Assembly (NCBI GenBank): GCA_003615045.1
Contig: ML014178.1
Coordinates: 1 to 64,000, forward strand
DNA from: Caulochytrium protostelioides
Lineage: Eukaryota > Chytridiomycota > Caulochytriomycetes > Caulochytriales > Caulochytriaceae
Direction of reading: 5' to 3'
DNA: 64,000 nt
A program made the position numbers and the translations under genes. Within the stretch, counting starts at the first letter, position 1. Each line of letters starts with the position of its first letter. The notes beneath the pieces are model-generated. The model was not told the DNA's origin and did not search any database. It worked only from the letters and a program-made list of their open reading frames with translations. Positions 21,349-31,394 of the stretch are shown here, piece by piece.

Positions 21349-22018
21349 GAACGCTCGAACGCTGCATCGATCGAGCGATGGGACGCTCGGCCAACCGTGG
21401 CGCCGACGGCGTCGCCGACCACGGGGGCGGTCACCGGTTCCATCGACGTACTCGCCACGGCGGCGCGATGGCGGGAGGGTCGCTGAGGGGTGGGTTGACC
21501 GTGCCGGCCGGCGGTCAGGTGTCCCACCTGACGTCGTTCCATGGGCTCACCGGGGGTGGTGCGCGTAGGCGATGGCGGGCTCCGCCAGGCCCGTCCGCAT
21601 CATTCTCGTCATGGCCATCGGATCCACATCCGACGACGACGACAACGACAACGAGCGGCAGCAGCAGCGGCGGCAGCAGCTCCCGGTCCTGGAGGAGCCA
21701 TGGCGGCGACCCCGTGGCGCTGGCGCTGGCGCTGGCGCTGGCGCGCGCGGCGCCGGCGCCGGCCGGAGGGGTCGATCGCGCTGCGGCCCAGGGGCGGCCT
21801 GGCACGACGCCCGCGGTCACCGGCCGCGGCGGTGGTCACCGGCCGCGGCGGGGGCGGCCGGCGGCCCCGGTCGTCGTCGTCGACGGCGTGGGTGTGATGG
21901 ACCCGCAGCCGCCGCGGTCGCCTGATCACGGCCGCGATGGCGATGGGCCGCGACGACGGCGTTCGCTGGAGCGGCGGCGGACCCGGACCCGGTGACCGGC
22001 GCGCGCGCGGCCGACGCC

Positions 22019-22068
22019 CGTCCGACGCCCGTCCGACGGCCGTCCGACGCCCGTCCGACGGCCGTCCG
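22019..22068. repeat. 11-mer minisatellite, about 4.5 copies
   Basis: CGTCCGACGCC and CGTCCGACGGC alternate strictly, so the higher-order unit is 22 bp. Confidence 0.85.
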
Positions 22069-22955
22069 AGGGGCGGCGCCCCACGGCGCGCGCCGTCGGC
22101 GGCCACGGCGTGACGGAGGGGCGGTCGCCGCAGGTCGCCGCGGGTCACGCGAGTCACGCGGGTCACGCGGCGCGACGCGGCTCCAGCGAGCGCGACGCGG
22201 GTGAGGCGCCCGAGGGGTGCGGCAGGAGGCCGCCGATAGGGACGGCGACCCGCGGTCGGGAGCAGCGCCGCGGTCGCGCAGCCGGTGGCGCCGAAGGCTG
22301 ACCACGAGGCCGATGACGTGCCGCCGGCCAACGCCGCCGGCAGGTCCCCAGGGGTCGGGCCGCCCGCCCGCCAGGCAAGCAGCCAGCCAGGCAGACCGGT
22401 CGGTCAGCAGCCCGGCAGGTCTAGGGATGCGACGACGCCGCCCGTCGGCTGTCGGCTACATAAGGCCGGCCATCGAGCTCTCGTCGGCGTCGTCGGCGTC
22501 GTCATAGGGACGCCCATGGCCTCGGAGGAGGTATGACGCAGCCGCCTGAGGTCACGCGTCACGCGACCCCATTGACCCCGAACGCACACGGTCGCCATCG
22601 ACTACGGACCGCCCATCCGATCGTGGTTCTCGTGAGATCCATTACCGCCACTCACCCGACCACACGGGGCAACGACCAACCGCGCCTCTGGATCCGCTTC
22701 AGACTCGTCGTTCCTCCCGTCAGGACGGACCCCCCGAGAGCGCGTCGTCAATCGAGTGGGTCTTGACCTTTGTGGGCATCCTGATCGCTCGATCGCAACG
22801 AAACGGGTGGTGGGGTCCGACGTCGCCAGCGCCGCAGGCGACCTCACGTCTCTTTCTTCGTTTCTGCCGATCCCGTGCGCCCCCAGGGTCTGCCACCAGA
22901 TCAGCACCCTGCCCAAGGACCGTTCATACCACCGGCACCGGCAGAACTCCCCGCC

Positions 22956-25271
22956 ATGGATCCGTCGAGCCTCAGCCTTGAGACGCTGCGGGCGCTCCCC
23001 GCCGTGTTTTTCCGGTCCCTGCCGGACTGGTACTTGGCAGAGACGTCGCTGTCCCGGACCTCGCGGAACATGGGCTATGCCAACTTCTTCTTTGCCGCGA
23101 TCCTGGGCCCGATCGCGCTCATCTTCTTTCTGGTATTCCGGCGCCACCGCGCGATCATGGCCCGCGGCACCTACCTGCTGATCCTCGATCTGCTCGCGCT
23201 CATGCTCTGGTGCTTCTTCTCGTCCATGCCCTTCGGCCGCCACTGGCTCCGCCGCGACTGGACCAACGTCGCCGCCTTTGTCTGGAAGGGCCTCTTCGAG
23301 GCCGCGCTCGTGCTAGTCGTCGCCATGACCACCGCCCGTGTCATCCATACGTACCGCACCATCCAGCTCCACGAGGGCATCGTCGACACCCAGGGCGGCC
23401 GCCGCCTCCCGTGGTCCGGCCGCCCCCAGGGCATTCAGCGCCGCTGGTACGACGTCCTCTTCGAGGCCCTCGTCGGTCTCTTCGGCTACACGATCGCCAC
23501 GCCCGAGTTCAACACCATGTCCGACCACATCCACGAGCTGAAGCGCACCCCGGCGACCGGTCCGACGGCCGGCGACCCCGTGCTCAGCAAGCTGCCCACC
23601 GGCGGCCGCGCGACCAACGGCGCGACCAACGGCGCGGCCAACGGCGCCGTCGCGCCCGCCATGACCTCCCCGGCCGGCATGAACGCCGCGGCGGCCCCGG
23701 CCCCGGCGGCCGCCACGGCCGGCCTGACGCCGGTGGCCATGAACGGCGACGACCTGAGCCACCGCGTCCCGGACACCCACTTCCGCTTCCGCCGCGACTA
23801 CCTGGGCACCTCGGGCGTCCGTCCCGCCGCGCTGCGCGGCGGCCTCATCCAGCTGCTGCGCATGATCGTCATCTTTGGCGCGTCGTTCGGGTTCTCGTTC
23901 CTTTCCCAGCGCCAGCAGCTCCCCAACCTGTACCGCGAGCCGCTCGGCAAGGTCTGGCCGGCCTCAGGCCTGTTTTCGCGTTACTCGCCAGCCCTTGCCG
24001 CCGCCGCGCTGCCGCTCGTGCTCATCGTGGTCCTGCGCTCCTGGTACATGGCGCTGCTGATGGTGCGTAAGCATCCGTTCACCAATTTCATGACCACCAC
24101 CGAGACGGCGCCTCGCCACGCGAAGGGCCGCTCCCTCAACGCGCCGTACCACGCGCGCCTCAGCCGCGACCCGTGGTTCATGCTGACCGAGACGCTGCTG
24201 CTCCGCGGTCTGCTCATCGTGCCGTTCCTGGTCGCCGCGTGGATCTTTCTCTTTGCCGAGCCCAAGATCCTGGCGCGCGCCGTCGTGCTGCTCCAGATGG
24301 TCGCGCTGCTCAAGCTCATCACGACGTGCCTGATCCCGATGGGCGCCGTGCTCTGGGACCTGCACAAGCGCCGCGTCGCCCGCAACCACATGCAGTCCGG
24401 GAAGCCGGTGCCCTCGCTCAGCCAGGCCGCGGGGCCCCAGCGCGCCGTGGGCCAGATGAGCGCCACCGGCGCCGCGCCGATCCGCACCGCGGCTGACATG
24501 GAGCAGCTCTGGAGCCACCCGCGCGGCCGCGTCGCTTTCCGCGACTGCCTCGCGCGCACCTTCTGCGCGGACCTGCTGGTGTTTCTCGAGGCGAGCGACC
24601 CGCTCGCGCCGTCGCTGATGCCGCGCCCGCGGCCCGGATTCATGGGCGCCTTCCTCGGCAAGAAGGGCGCGCGCTGGAGCACCGAGGCGCAGGTCTTCCC
24701 GGTCGTCATGGGCGCCACACCGGCCGGCCAGAACGCTTGGACGCCCGAGCTGTTTGCCGCCATCCACGGCCAGTGCATCGGCCGGGGCGCGCCGTGGCCG
24801 CTGCCGCTGAGCCGCGGCCTCGCCGCGCGATGGACCCACGCCATGGGCGCGCCCAAGGGACCCTACCTCTCCTCGCGCCGCATGGGCGCCCGCACCGCCG
24901 GCTCCGGCCAGATGGCCGCCTGGGAGACCTGCCGTGGCGTCCTCATCGACACGCGTCGCGAGATCATGGAGCGCATCATCGCGTCCTCGGGCGGCGTGCT
25001 CAGCCATGTCCGCGCCCACATGGACACCCAGGGCCGCCATACGGACGGCGCGATGCCGCCGTCGCAGCCGCAGATGCAGCCGCAGATGCAGCCGCAGATG
25101 CAGCCGGCCACGGTGCTGACGCAGGGCACGAGCGACATTCACCACGACCATCGCCCGCCGCCGGCCCAGTTCCCGCCGCCGATCGCGGCCTCGGCGTTGC
25201 CGCTGCACAGCAGCGGTGCGACGCCGCATCCCGCACACCACTACGAGGCCAGTATGGACCACCGCGTCTAA
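22956..25271 (+). CDS. Seven-transmembrane protein with C-terminal RGS domain
   Basis: The layout is that of fungal GPCR-RGS proteins (GprK/plant RGS1 type), which sense a ligand and accelerate GTP hydrolysis on G-alpha at the plasma membrane. Hydrophobic spans lie at about residues 42-62, 72-91, 108-130, 297-316, 346-369, 412-434 and 441-464. The RGS-like domain starts near residue 514 (MEQLWSHPRGRVAFRDCLAR, then FCADLLVFLEA), and a final helix (AWETCRGVLIDTRREIMERI) lies near residue 660. The middle of that domain is divergent. The loop between spans 3 and 4 is unusually long, about 165 residues, and includes an ATNGATNGAANGA repeat. The tail has a QPQM repeat. ATG at 22956 has a strong context (GCCATGG); the frame upstream has no ATG. 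The length is 771 aa. The ligand is unknown. Confidence 0.78.
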   Translation: MDPSSLSLETLRALPAVFFRSLPDWYLAETSLSRTSRNMGYANFFFAAILGPIALIFFLVFRRHRAIMARGTYLLILDLLALMLWCFFSSMPFGRHWLRRDWTNVAAFVWKGLFEAALVLVVAMTTARVIHTYRTIQLHEGIVDTQGGRRLPWSGRPQGIQRRWYDVLFEALVGLFGYTIATPEFNTMSDHIHELKRTPATGPTAGDPVLSKLPTGGRATNGATNGAANGAVAPAMTSPAGMNAAAAPAPAAATAGLTPVAMNGDDLSHRVPDTHFRFRRDYLGTSGVRPAALRGGLIQLLRMIVIFGASFGFSFLSQRQQLPNLYREPLGKVWPASGLFSRYSPALAAAALPLVLIVVLRSWYMALLMVRKHPFTNFMTTTETAPRHAKGRSLNAPYHARLSRDPWFMLTETLLLRGLLIVPFLVAAWIFLFAEPKILARAVVLLQMVALLKLITTCLIPMGAVLWDLHKRRVARNHMQSGKPVPSLSQAAGPQRAVGQMSATGAAPIRTAADMEQLWSHPRGRVAFRDCLARTFCADLLVFLEASDPLAPSLMPRPRPGFMGAFLGKKGARWSTEAQVFPVVMGATPAGQNAWTPELFAAIHGQCIGRGAPWPLPLSRGLAARWTHAMGAPKGPYLSSRRMGARTAGSGQMAAWETCRGVLIDTRREIMERIIASSGGVLSHVRAHMDTQGRHTDGAMPPSQPQMQPQMQPQMQPATVLTQGTSDIHHDHRPPPAQFPPPIAASALPLHSSGATPHPAHHYEASMDHRV

Positions 25272-26889
25272 TTCCACGCGCCGACACGGGTGCCGCGAAC
25301 GGCATGGATGCACGGATGCGTGGTCGCGTCCGCCGAAGACCCGTCGGCACCCGGATGTTGGGCAACGCCTCGTCTCGCTCGCGTTGTCCGTGCTGCTGTT
25401 GCTTGTATCCTCTCTTCTTGGAACCTCTTACGCGCTGTTTTTCTCTGCATTCACAGTTCCCGCTCTCCCACTTCAATGACGCGACTCGCTTTTCAGTTAT
25501 GTATTCTTCGTTCAAATTCACCACGCTCTACAATCACACCATGATGCCCCAGTCGTTTCGGAAGCGCCATCGTCTCTGTCCCTCTGGATTTGGTGCTGCT
25601 CTGTGCTGCTCTGTGCTGCTCGGCCGATAACGACGTTCTGGCACGGTTTTCGCTGCGGTAAGCCGACCTTCATTCTCGATGGCTGCCGTGCGACGGTACT
25701 CGGCGGCTCGCCAAGTGGCGTTCCCCCCGCTCACTTGGATCGGCTGATCGGCTGATCGGCCAGCCGCGCCAAAACAAAAATGACGAGGCGGTGCCTCGCG
25801 GTCTTTGCCTGCGGCAAGGGTCCATGCCTGGCCCCCTGCTTTCCCAACACCCCGGGAGGACCCATGGGTCTGGCCGTAGGAGCCGCCGGGGGGGTAGGAG
25901 CCGCGACCGCGACCCTGATCGAGGATCTCCGGACCTGAGGCAGCCGCGAACGCAAGAGCATCGGCAGGAGCCACCAGCACGGCACCGCACCGAGGCACAG
26001 CCGGCACTGATGGGCGGCGATGCCCTATGATCGTTCTTCTTTTTTTTTTTTTTGCGCGGGTTCAGTCTGGCCACCACCTTGGATCGATCCTGCGGGAGCG
26101 TCTTGCGGGAACCCCGTCGGACCGCCAGGGACGCCCGGAACGGCGGGGGAAGCGAGCGCCGTCTCACGGGGGCCGCCGACGCCACCTCGCGCGAAGGGGA
26201 AGACTCCATTTTGTCGCTGCGTGAGCGGCGGACGCACCCGCGGGGCCGCCACCGCGACCGCCGGTGCCTTAGCGAGCCGCATGGATCCGGCGCGCGACGC
26301 CGAATGGCGCGGCGATGGCGGCCGATCAGCCGACCGATCGGGAACGCCCCTTCCCCGTGGCTCGGTCCGGTCCGGCACGGCACAGCACGGCATGTCCGCC
26401 CTTGTGGCACGGCGGTTGCGTCCGCCGGTATCGCCCTCCGCCACCGACGCTCTCCATGGTCGCTCTGGTCCCCCCGCCGGCATCCTTCGATCCAGGCCGC
26501 GCTGGCAGGTCAACGCGGCGAGGACGCGCTCGAGGCCGGCCGGCCCTCGCTGGCCCGAGCGGGGCCTGACCTCGCCTGGAACGCATGGGCCGTCATTGGC
26601 CAGCGACACGGTGGAGGGGATCCCCTGAACGCGGCATCGAACGCATTGGATGGTGGGTCCCCTCGGCGCCATTCCCGTCCGCGGAGACGGTGTCCCCGGC
26701 GGTGGTGGCGGTGGTGGCCGCGGTGACCGCTCCCGTTCCGACCACGGGGCTCTTCGAGCCGCCGACGGGGTTCGGCCAGGTGCCTGAACTCCCACGTCGG
26801 TGCGCGGATTCCAGATATCGCCGGTGGCCTGCACCGAAACCGCCGCTTGTTGGAGACGGCTGAGCCGGCGGCATGGAACACTGCCTCCA

Positions 26890-26921
26890 GCGCTCCGGCG
26901 CTCCGGCGCTCCGGCGCTCCG
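26890..26921. repeat. Octamer repeat GCGCTCCG, four copies
   Basis: Four exact tandem copies lie outside any supported gene. Confidence 0.85.
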
Positions 26922-27270
26922 GCTCGCTCTTGCCACCCAAGGAATCCGTTTCCATGGCATCGGTCTTGATCTGCATGACGCAGCACAGAATGATGCAAAA
27001 CGGTTCTAGAGACAACCGCACGCCTGTGATGGGGTTGCGATACCTGAAAAGCGCGCGCCTTCTCATTGCGACGACGCCCCGGGTATATGAGCCTTCTCAC
27101 GCTTCGCTCCGACCTGAGAGCATCCACCCCAGAGCATCCTGCAAAAAGACAGCGCCATGTCGCCGTCCAGCCTCCGCGTTCCTCTCCTTCTGCCCTGATC
27201 TCACACCCTCTCGTCACACCTCGACACCGGTACATCGCCCCCTTTCTGCGGGTGTCGTGAGCTAGCCCGC

Positions 27271-27300
27271 GTCGGAGTCGGAGTCGGAGTCGGAGTCGCA
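27271..27300. repeat. Hexamer repeat GTCGGA, five copies
   Basis: Four exact GTCGGA units and one GTCGCA lie about 95 bp upstream of the ATG at 27395, so within its probable promoter or 5' UTR. Confidence 0.8.
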
Positions 27301-27394
27301 GCAACGCCGCCGATCGCTGCGGCCTTCGACCGCTCGTGCTGCGCCACCCCGCCGCCGCCGGCCTTCGCCGTCTCACCGCCGCCGATCAGCCGCG

Positions 27395-28549
27395 ATGGCC
27401 CGCCCAGTCCGCCGCGCACCCCGCCCAAGCCGCCCCGACCTCAACCGTGCCGACGGCGCGCACGCGCCCTGCGCTCCCGCCGCGCCGGGCCCGGGGACCG
27501 CGGCGACCCTGTCCTCGCCGCCGCGCGCGGCCTTCGCTGGCCAGTCCTTGTCGTGCTACCCATCGCCGTCGGGCGCCGCCGATGGCATCGACGGTCCGGC
27601 CTGGCCGCCCCGCGCCGCCGCCGCCGCCGTTGCCGCCGCCGCCGCCGCTGCCACCGCGGCGCCCTCGCTGCTCGCGCTGATCGGCGGCCACCCGTCGCCG
27701 ACGCCGACCGGAGGCCGGCCCACGCCGCCGCCGCCGCCGCCGTCTGTCGAGGCCGACGCGATGAGCGTCGAGCCCTGGCAGCTGCCCGCGAGCGCGCTGT
27801 CGCTGCCGAGTGGCCCGACGGATGCGGATGAAACGCTGGACGGCGCCGTGCTCGGTCGCGGGACCGACGGCTGGTCCGCGCCGCCAGCGGCCAGCGCCGC
27901 GGCGGACGCCTGGCCGGCCGGTCCAATGCCGGTGATACCCCCGACGCTGCCGATGGCGGCGTTCGAAACGGCCGCCGTCGTCGCCGCCGTCCGGACCGAC
28001 GCGACGGCAGCCCGGTCGCGGCCGTCGGTGATGCAGACCCTCCTCGGGCCCGGGGGCCCCCTCTTCTCTGCCGTCGATGCGCTGCCGCATGGAGCGCCGG
28101 CGATGATGGCCGCCGACCAGCTGGCCTGGGAGCAAGAAACCCCCGTGATGGACCGCGCGACCGCGGCGTCGGAATCGCCGGCACTCGCGGGCATGGCGGC
28201 CCTTACGCCGCCGCCGCTGTCACCGTCGCCGCCGCCGGCGCCGCCGCCGCCGCGCACGTCGCTCGCGCCCATGCCCGCGTTGGCCTCGCCGCCGCCGCCA
28301 GCACCGCCCGTTCTAGGCAGCGCTCGCGCGCCGCGCAGTCCCCGGAGCAACGCTGCCTCGCCCAGCGCCAAGCGGCGGCACCCCTCGCCCGTGCCGGCCA
28401 TGCGCTTGGACCCCGCGCCCTGGTCCGAGCCGGGACGCGCCCCGGTGCCGGTGCCGCCCCCCATGGCGGCGTCGGTTCGGCAGCATCAAGCGGACTTTCT
28501 TGCGCGCGCGGGCGCGGCCCGCGCACTGCAGCTCCATCAGGCCCAAGCT

Positions 28550-28581
<32 letters not shown>

Positions 28582-29503
28582 CGCGGCGGCATGGGGGTCC
28601 TCGGCGCCGCCGTCATCCGATCGGCCGGCGGCCCTCGACGCCGCCACGGCGACACTGCTGCCCGCCAATGCGCCCATCCCGTCGACGCCGCCGATGCCGC
28701 CGGCGCTCGCCCTCCGCGTCGGTCACGCCACTGCCGCCGCCGCCGCCGCCACCGCCGGTCCGCGAGCCTCGCCGCCGCTCGTCAGGTCGCCGGGCATCCA
28801 TCGCAAGATCCCAAAGACCCTGCGCCAGACGGCGCTGCTGCGTTCCACGGAGGCCGTCCTGCGCCGGCGGTATGCGGCGCCGACGGTCGTGTTTCCTTCC
28901 GCCGTGGCGGTCGCTTTGGCCGACGACGCCATCGCTGCTGCCGCCACCGCGAACCCCGGCCCCGCGTTAGGAGACGGCTTGCGGCCGATGGACGCCGTCC
29001 CCGCCGGCTCGGAGGACACGCCCATGGCATGGGCGGCGCCCCTCCCGCCGCCGGCGTCCGACGCCACCGGATCGGTGGCGGTGGAACCCAAGGCTCGCGC
29101 CCACCGGGCCGCGCCGTTCCTCGCGACGCATGCACATACGCCCGCACACACGCCGATCGCGCGGCCGCGGCTGCGCCCCTTCCCGGCGTCCGGGCCTGGC
29201 CGCGACCCCATGGGGATGGCGACGCGGCTCGCGCTGCATCGGCGGCGGCTGCGGATCCTGCTTGCGCGCGCCATCAAGGCCCAGGAAGCGCTGCTGCTGG
29301 CGGCAGCGCGGGCGGCGGCCGCGGCGGCAGCCCCCCTGTCGGGCACGCTCGACCAGACGGCGCGGGCGTCGGCTTCATCGCTGTCCCTGGCCGCGCTGCT
29401 GGCCGCGCCGCCGTCGACGCCGGGCTCCCCCGAGTGGGCGGCCCATCGGGCAGGCTGGCGTGGCTTTCTGCTGCGCAAGTTTGAGGCTCTTCGTTCGGCC
29501 TGA
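27395..29503 (+). CDS. Unrecognised Ala/Pro-rich protein with a polyQ run (702 aa)
   Basis: This is one long open frame from an ATG. It is mostly low complexity, with Ala, Pro and Ser runs and about 11 Gln at residues 386-396. Less biased blocks give it support. KIPKTLRQTALLRSTEAVLRR near residue 470 is basic and helical. The last 100 residues contain RLALHRRRLRILLARAIKAQ and end with AGWRGFLLRKFEALRS. Such pieces embedded in disorder are common in regulators of transcription, but I recognise no DNA-binding or other domain. An inner ATG before SVEPWQLPASAL would also be a plausible start. It ends 150 bp before the stop of the converging small membrane protein gene. Confidence 0.5.
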
Positions 29504-29653
29504 CGTCGCAACGAACAAAGAGAAGGGGGAAGCTCGTACGGCGTGGTCCGTTTTGAACTTCAATAGACTTATAGGTTTCCGGCTGTTGGCGCCGACGCGG
29601 CGGTTTTGTCGATGAGAGGAGAACGGTTATATCATGGACAATGTTAGACTACA

Positions 29654-30370
29654 TTATGTCGCGGAGGGGCTTCCGGATTGGGATCTGGGCGAAGCATTGG
29701 AAGGTGTGGCGTCGTCCAAAGCGTCCAGCTCGGCCAGCTTGGCCGCTTCGTCTTGGAGAATCCACTTGCGCAATGCAGTGCGCATCTCGGCACTGGCGAC
29801 GGGCGCGGGCAGCGTGGTGGGCGGCGCCGTGCCGGCAGCATGGGCGGCCTGCTCACGCTCAAACGCCTCCAGCGCCGCGCGGCGTTCCTCGGCGACCATG
29901 TCGCTATACTTCTTGACGGGATACCGCTCCTCCAGCTTATTGGTGGCCCAGTTACCCGCCAGCGCAAAGAGGAACATCGCGCTCAGGAAGTAGTATCGCG
30001 TGCGCTGCGGCAGCCGCATCCAGGTCGCATACAGACTCGGGTCCGGCTCGCCCTCGCTTCTGCTGCTGCCGCCACGGCTGCTGTCGCTATCACTTCCGCG
30101 TGACGACGACGCGGACGCCGGTGCCGACGGTATCGATCGGGCTGCCGTCGGCGAGGGGTTCGACGGAGGAGGAGCACTCGGGTGGATGGCAGTGCGGGGA
30201 CGAGCCGACGGCGACGGCAGCGACGGCGACGGCGACGATGGTAGCGGCGCCCGGCAGCGCGGTGTCATGGACAGGGCGCGGCAGCACGGCGATGCGACAG
30301 CAAGCCGCCGCGACGGCGACGGCCAGGCGGCCGTCCACCGGCGACAGCGGTCGAGCCGGACCATCCACAT
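29654..30370 (-). CDS. Small single-pass membrane protein with mitochondrial-type presequence
   Basis: The frame from the ATG at 30370 (or 30364) gives about 238 aa. The first 40 residues are rich in Arg, Ser and Ala with a single Asp, as in mitochondrial targeting peptides. A Ser/Pro-rich linker follows. A conserved-looking core then reads MRLPQRTRYYFLSAMFLFA, with a membrane span at about residues 125-142, followed by NKLEERYPVKK and a helical segment of acidic and basic residues. An inner mitochondrial membrane protein is a reasonable inference, but I do not recognise the family. The frame stays open to 30988, but upstream composition looks like shadow. It converges with the gene ending at 29503 and diverges from the gene starting at 31395. 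Confidence 0.55.
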   Translation of the reverse strand: MWMVRLDRCRRWTAAWPSPSRRLAVASPCCRALSMTPRCRAPLPSSPSPSLPSPSARPRTAIHPSAPPPSNPSPTAARSIPSAPASASSSRGSDSDSSRGGSSRSEGEPDPSLYATWMRLPQRTRYYFLSAMFLFALAGNWATNKLEERYPVKKYSDMVAEERRAALEAFEREQAAHAAGTAPPTTLPAPVASAEMRTALRKWILQDEAAKLAELDALDDATPSNASPRSQSGSPSAT

Positions 30371-30592
30371 GGCGGAGCTATGAGCCGTGGCGATGCGGCG
30401 AGACCGAGATCGACACGCTGGGCCGTCGTGTCGGTATGAACGTGAGGCGGTGGCGTGAAAACAATGGCACGGTGGCGATGCGTCGGAGTCGATCGGATCC
30501 AGCCTGCCGCGATCATGCTTGTACGCACCACACCTCGCGGACTGCGGCCATCCATCCATCTGTCGACCCGGACCCGGATGCGGATGCGACGG

Positions 30593-30633
<41 letters not shown>

Positions 30634-31394
30634 GCCATGACGCCGTCTTCGAGGCGACGGCGGCGATAGCCTTCTCTGCCACCGGCTGGGGTGAGGTCGG
30701 GCGGGGTCGGTCTTCCGCGGTCGGCGCTGGCTCCGGCACCGCGGCCGCGGCGGCCGCCACCTGCTCCAGGGGTCCTACTCGTGGCGTGCTTGGCGCTGAC
30801 CACCGGCGGCGGCCGGCGGCAGCGGGGGTGTGCACGGGTCGACGGGGGGGACGCGCTTGGCGCGATGGGCATCGGCAGCCGTCCGCCGACGCCACCGGCA
30901 GCCGTTCCAGCGCGTCGCGGCTCGTCGAGGCCGCCGCCGACGACGCCGACTCGTGGCACCCACGCCCGGCGCGTCCGCGACACAGCACGCGGGTCGCGCC
31001 CTCCCTCGTGCTGACGGCGTGGTCGGCGGAGGCGATGGCGCATACTTCCGGCGGATGCGGACGACGAGCCGCAGGGAGGCGAGCGCGAGGGACGCCGGAT
31101 CGTCGTCGAGCTCGTGTTCCTGACGGATCGGCCGTCGCGGCCTGTCAGGGGGCATCCATCCAAGCCGATCCCTACCCACGGATCCGTCCCGGCGCCTTCC
31201 TCTCCCTGCGACCTGTTGGCCGTGTCACTCGCTGCGTCGGCCGCCAGTCCCGCCCGTTCGAACCACGCGGAGAACGCGTCGCGACGCTCGCTGAGCTGGA
31301 TGGCGCCGGCCGCCTGAGCTCGAGACGGCGCCCCTGACCCCGCGGCGCATCGCGTGCCGCAGCTTTCCCGCGTTGCGGCGTTTCGACGGCCAGG
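30371..31394. other. Divergent promoter region
   Basis: About 1 kb separates two head-to-head genes. It contains a GACGGC hexamer tract at 30587-30633. No supported gene. Confidence 0.45.
30587..30633. repeat. Hexamer repeat GACGGC, about seven copies
   Basis: The tract is the same hexamer as the one at 18923-18980 and lies outside the accepted coding regions. Confidence 0.8.

Larger units (their letters stand above)
18487..22955. other. Gene-poor G+C-rich interval of about 4.5 kb
   Basis: Many open frames overlap here, but all are Arg/Pro/Ala/Gly-rich and change character with each minisatellite, so I accept none. The interval is the shared upstream region of the zinc cluster gene and the 7TM-RGS gene. 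It contains at least four short tandem repeat tracts, listed separately. No tRNA, rRNA or snRNA motif was recognised. It could hold 5' UTRs, 5' exons or non-coding transcripts. Confidence 0.5.
25272..27394. other. Intergenic region of about 2.1 kb
   Basis: It starts with a T-rich probable 3' UTR (to about 25550) and contains a 13-nt T run at 26041-26053 and two short repeat tracts. Frames inside it change strand and phase without a sensible protein. Confidence 0.45.

Noticed and set aside
18416-22331. Many 200-400 codon frames in the gap between 18.4 and 22.3 kb
   Set aside because: All have Arg/Pro/Ala bias and run through tandem repeats; no domain, no splice logic.
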